From: Oscillospiraceae bacterium
GTDB taxonomy: Bacteria > Bacillota > Clostridia > Oscillospirales > Oscillospiraceae
Direction of reading: 5' to 3'
Assembly: GCA_031261245.1 (NCBI GenBank)
Contig: JAISKU010000136.1
Span: forward strand, 1-6,477
DNA: 6,477 bases
In this document: positions 6,005 through 6,477 of the stretch, one piece after another
Layout of the letters: each line of letters begins with the position of its first letter
Position numbering within the stretch: position 1 is the stretch's first letter
Notes under the pieces: model-generated
What the model saw: the letters and a program-made list of their open reading frames with translations, nothing else
Database searches by the model: none
What the model was told of the DNA's origin: nothing
Translations under genes and position numbers: made by a program

Positions 6005-6477
6005 ATGATTCGAGGGAAGTACACCGGTCTCGCGCGCCTCGCGTCGCACGCGCCGGGCGCCGTCACGGTTCGCGGCTATATCCGCTCAAACCGCTACAAC
6101 GGCCACGTCGGCTTCATCGACCTCAACGACGGCACGCGCCACGCGGGCGTTCAGGTCGTGTATGAAGCCGAGGCCGCGTCAAAATACCCCACCGGCGCGT
6201 CCGTCGAGGTGCGGGGTGAGCTCGTATTCACGCCGGAGGCGCGCCAGCCGTTCGAGGTTCGCGCGTCGGAGATATCGCTCGTCGGCGACTGCGACGCGGA
6301 CTTTCCCATGCAGAAAAAGCGCCACTCGCTTGAGTTTCTGCGTGAGCTCCCGCATCTTCGCACCCGCACGAACACGTTCTCCGCGCTCTTCCGCGTGCGC
6401 AACGCGCTGTCCATGGCGATACATGAGTATCTGCAAAACGACGGCTTCATGTACGTCGCCGCGCCGATAATCACCGG
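6005..6477 (+). CDS. asnS: Asparaginyl-tRNA synthetase, N-terminal part (3' partial)
   Basis: The first 157 codons are present; the gene runs off the window. The enzyme charges tRNA-Asn with asparagine in the cytosol. Residues about 18-95 form the OB-fold anticodon-binding domain (VTVRGYIRSNR, GFIDLNDGT, VEVRGELV). The linker and class II catalytic core begin with DFPMQKKRHSLEFLRELPHLR (99-119) followed by RTNT; the QKKRHS...LR.RTN pattern is characteristic of AsnRS rather than AspRS. Motif 1 of class II synthetases begins near GFMYVAAPIIT, with the conserved Pro at 154. The ATG at 6005 is six bases from a strong RBS. The catalytic motifs 2 and 3 are outside the window, so integrity of the full enzyme cannot be judged. 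Its position right behind a copper operon is not functionally expected and may simply be shared transcription. Confidence 0.93.
   Translation, partial: MIRGKYTGLARLASHAPGAVTVRGYIRSNRYNGHVGFIDLNDGTRHAGVQVVYEAEAASKYPTGASVEVRGELVFTPEARQPFEVRASEISLVGDCDADFPMQKKRHSLEFLRELPHLRTRTNTFSALFRVRNALSMAIHEYLQNDGFMYVAAPIIT

Overview
The window is very GC-rich, with strong G/C preference at third codon positions. It carries strong GGAGG-type ribosome binding sites, an asparaginyl-tRNA synthetase of the common bacterial type, a lipoprotein, and a phage-type CHAP lysin with an SLH-like tail. Together these suggest a high-GC member of the Firmicutes (Clostridia, possibly an anaerobic Oscillospiraceae-like lineage). 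The taxon is inferred from gene style only; no rRNA or other marker is present. All recognisable genes lie on the + strand.

Region 1 (1-1934) looks like the end of a prophage late or lysis module. It holds the C-terminal part of a small membrane protein with a helical tail (holin-like; its start is outside the window), a CHAP-domain endolysin, and an Ala-rich helical protein of unknown function. A strong G+C-rich hairpin (about 1902-1934) closes this unit.

Region 2 (1935-2014) is a short AT-rich island with a good sigma-A-type promoter (ATGACA - 17 nt - extended TG-n-TATTGT) and a strong RBS.

Region 3 (2015-5992) is a compact three-gene operon that I read as a copper handling and export system. 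Its first product fuses a cytosolic HMA metal-binding domain, a TauE/SafE (DsbD_2-like) membrane core and an extracytoplasmic cupredoxin-like domain. The second is an FtrD-like (DUF2318) Cys-rich lipoprotein. The third is a CopA-type Cu+ P1B-ATPase. Gaps between the genes are 11 and 13 nt. The set offers a copper route from cytosol through membrane to the cell surface. No CsoR/CopY/CueR-type regulator and no free-standing CopZ are visible. The ATPase has an unusually short nucleotide-binding domain.

Region 4 (6005-end) is the 5' part of asnS. It starts 12 nt after copA with its own strong RBS and no visible terminator or promoter between them, so it may be read through from the copper operon.

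I saw no tRNA, rRNA, CRISPR array, insertion sequence or long repeat.
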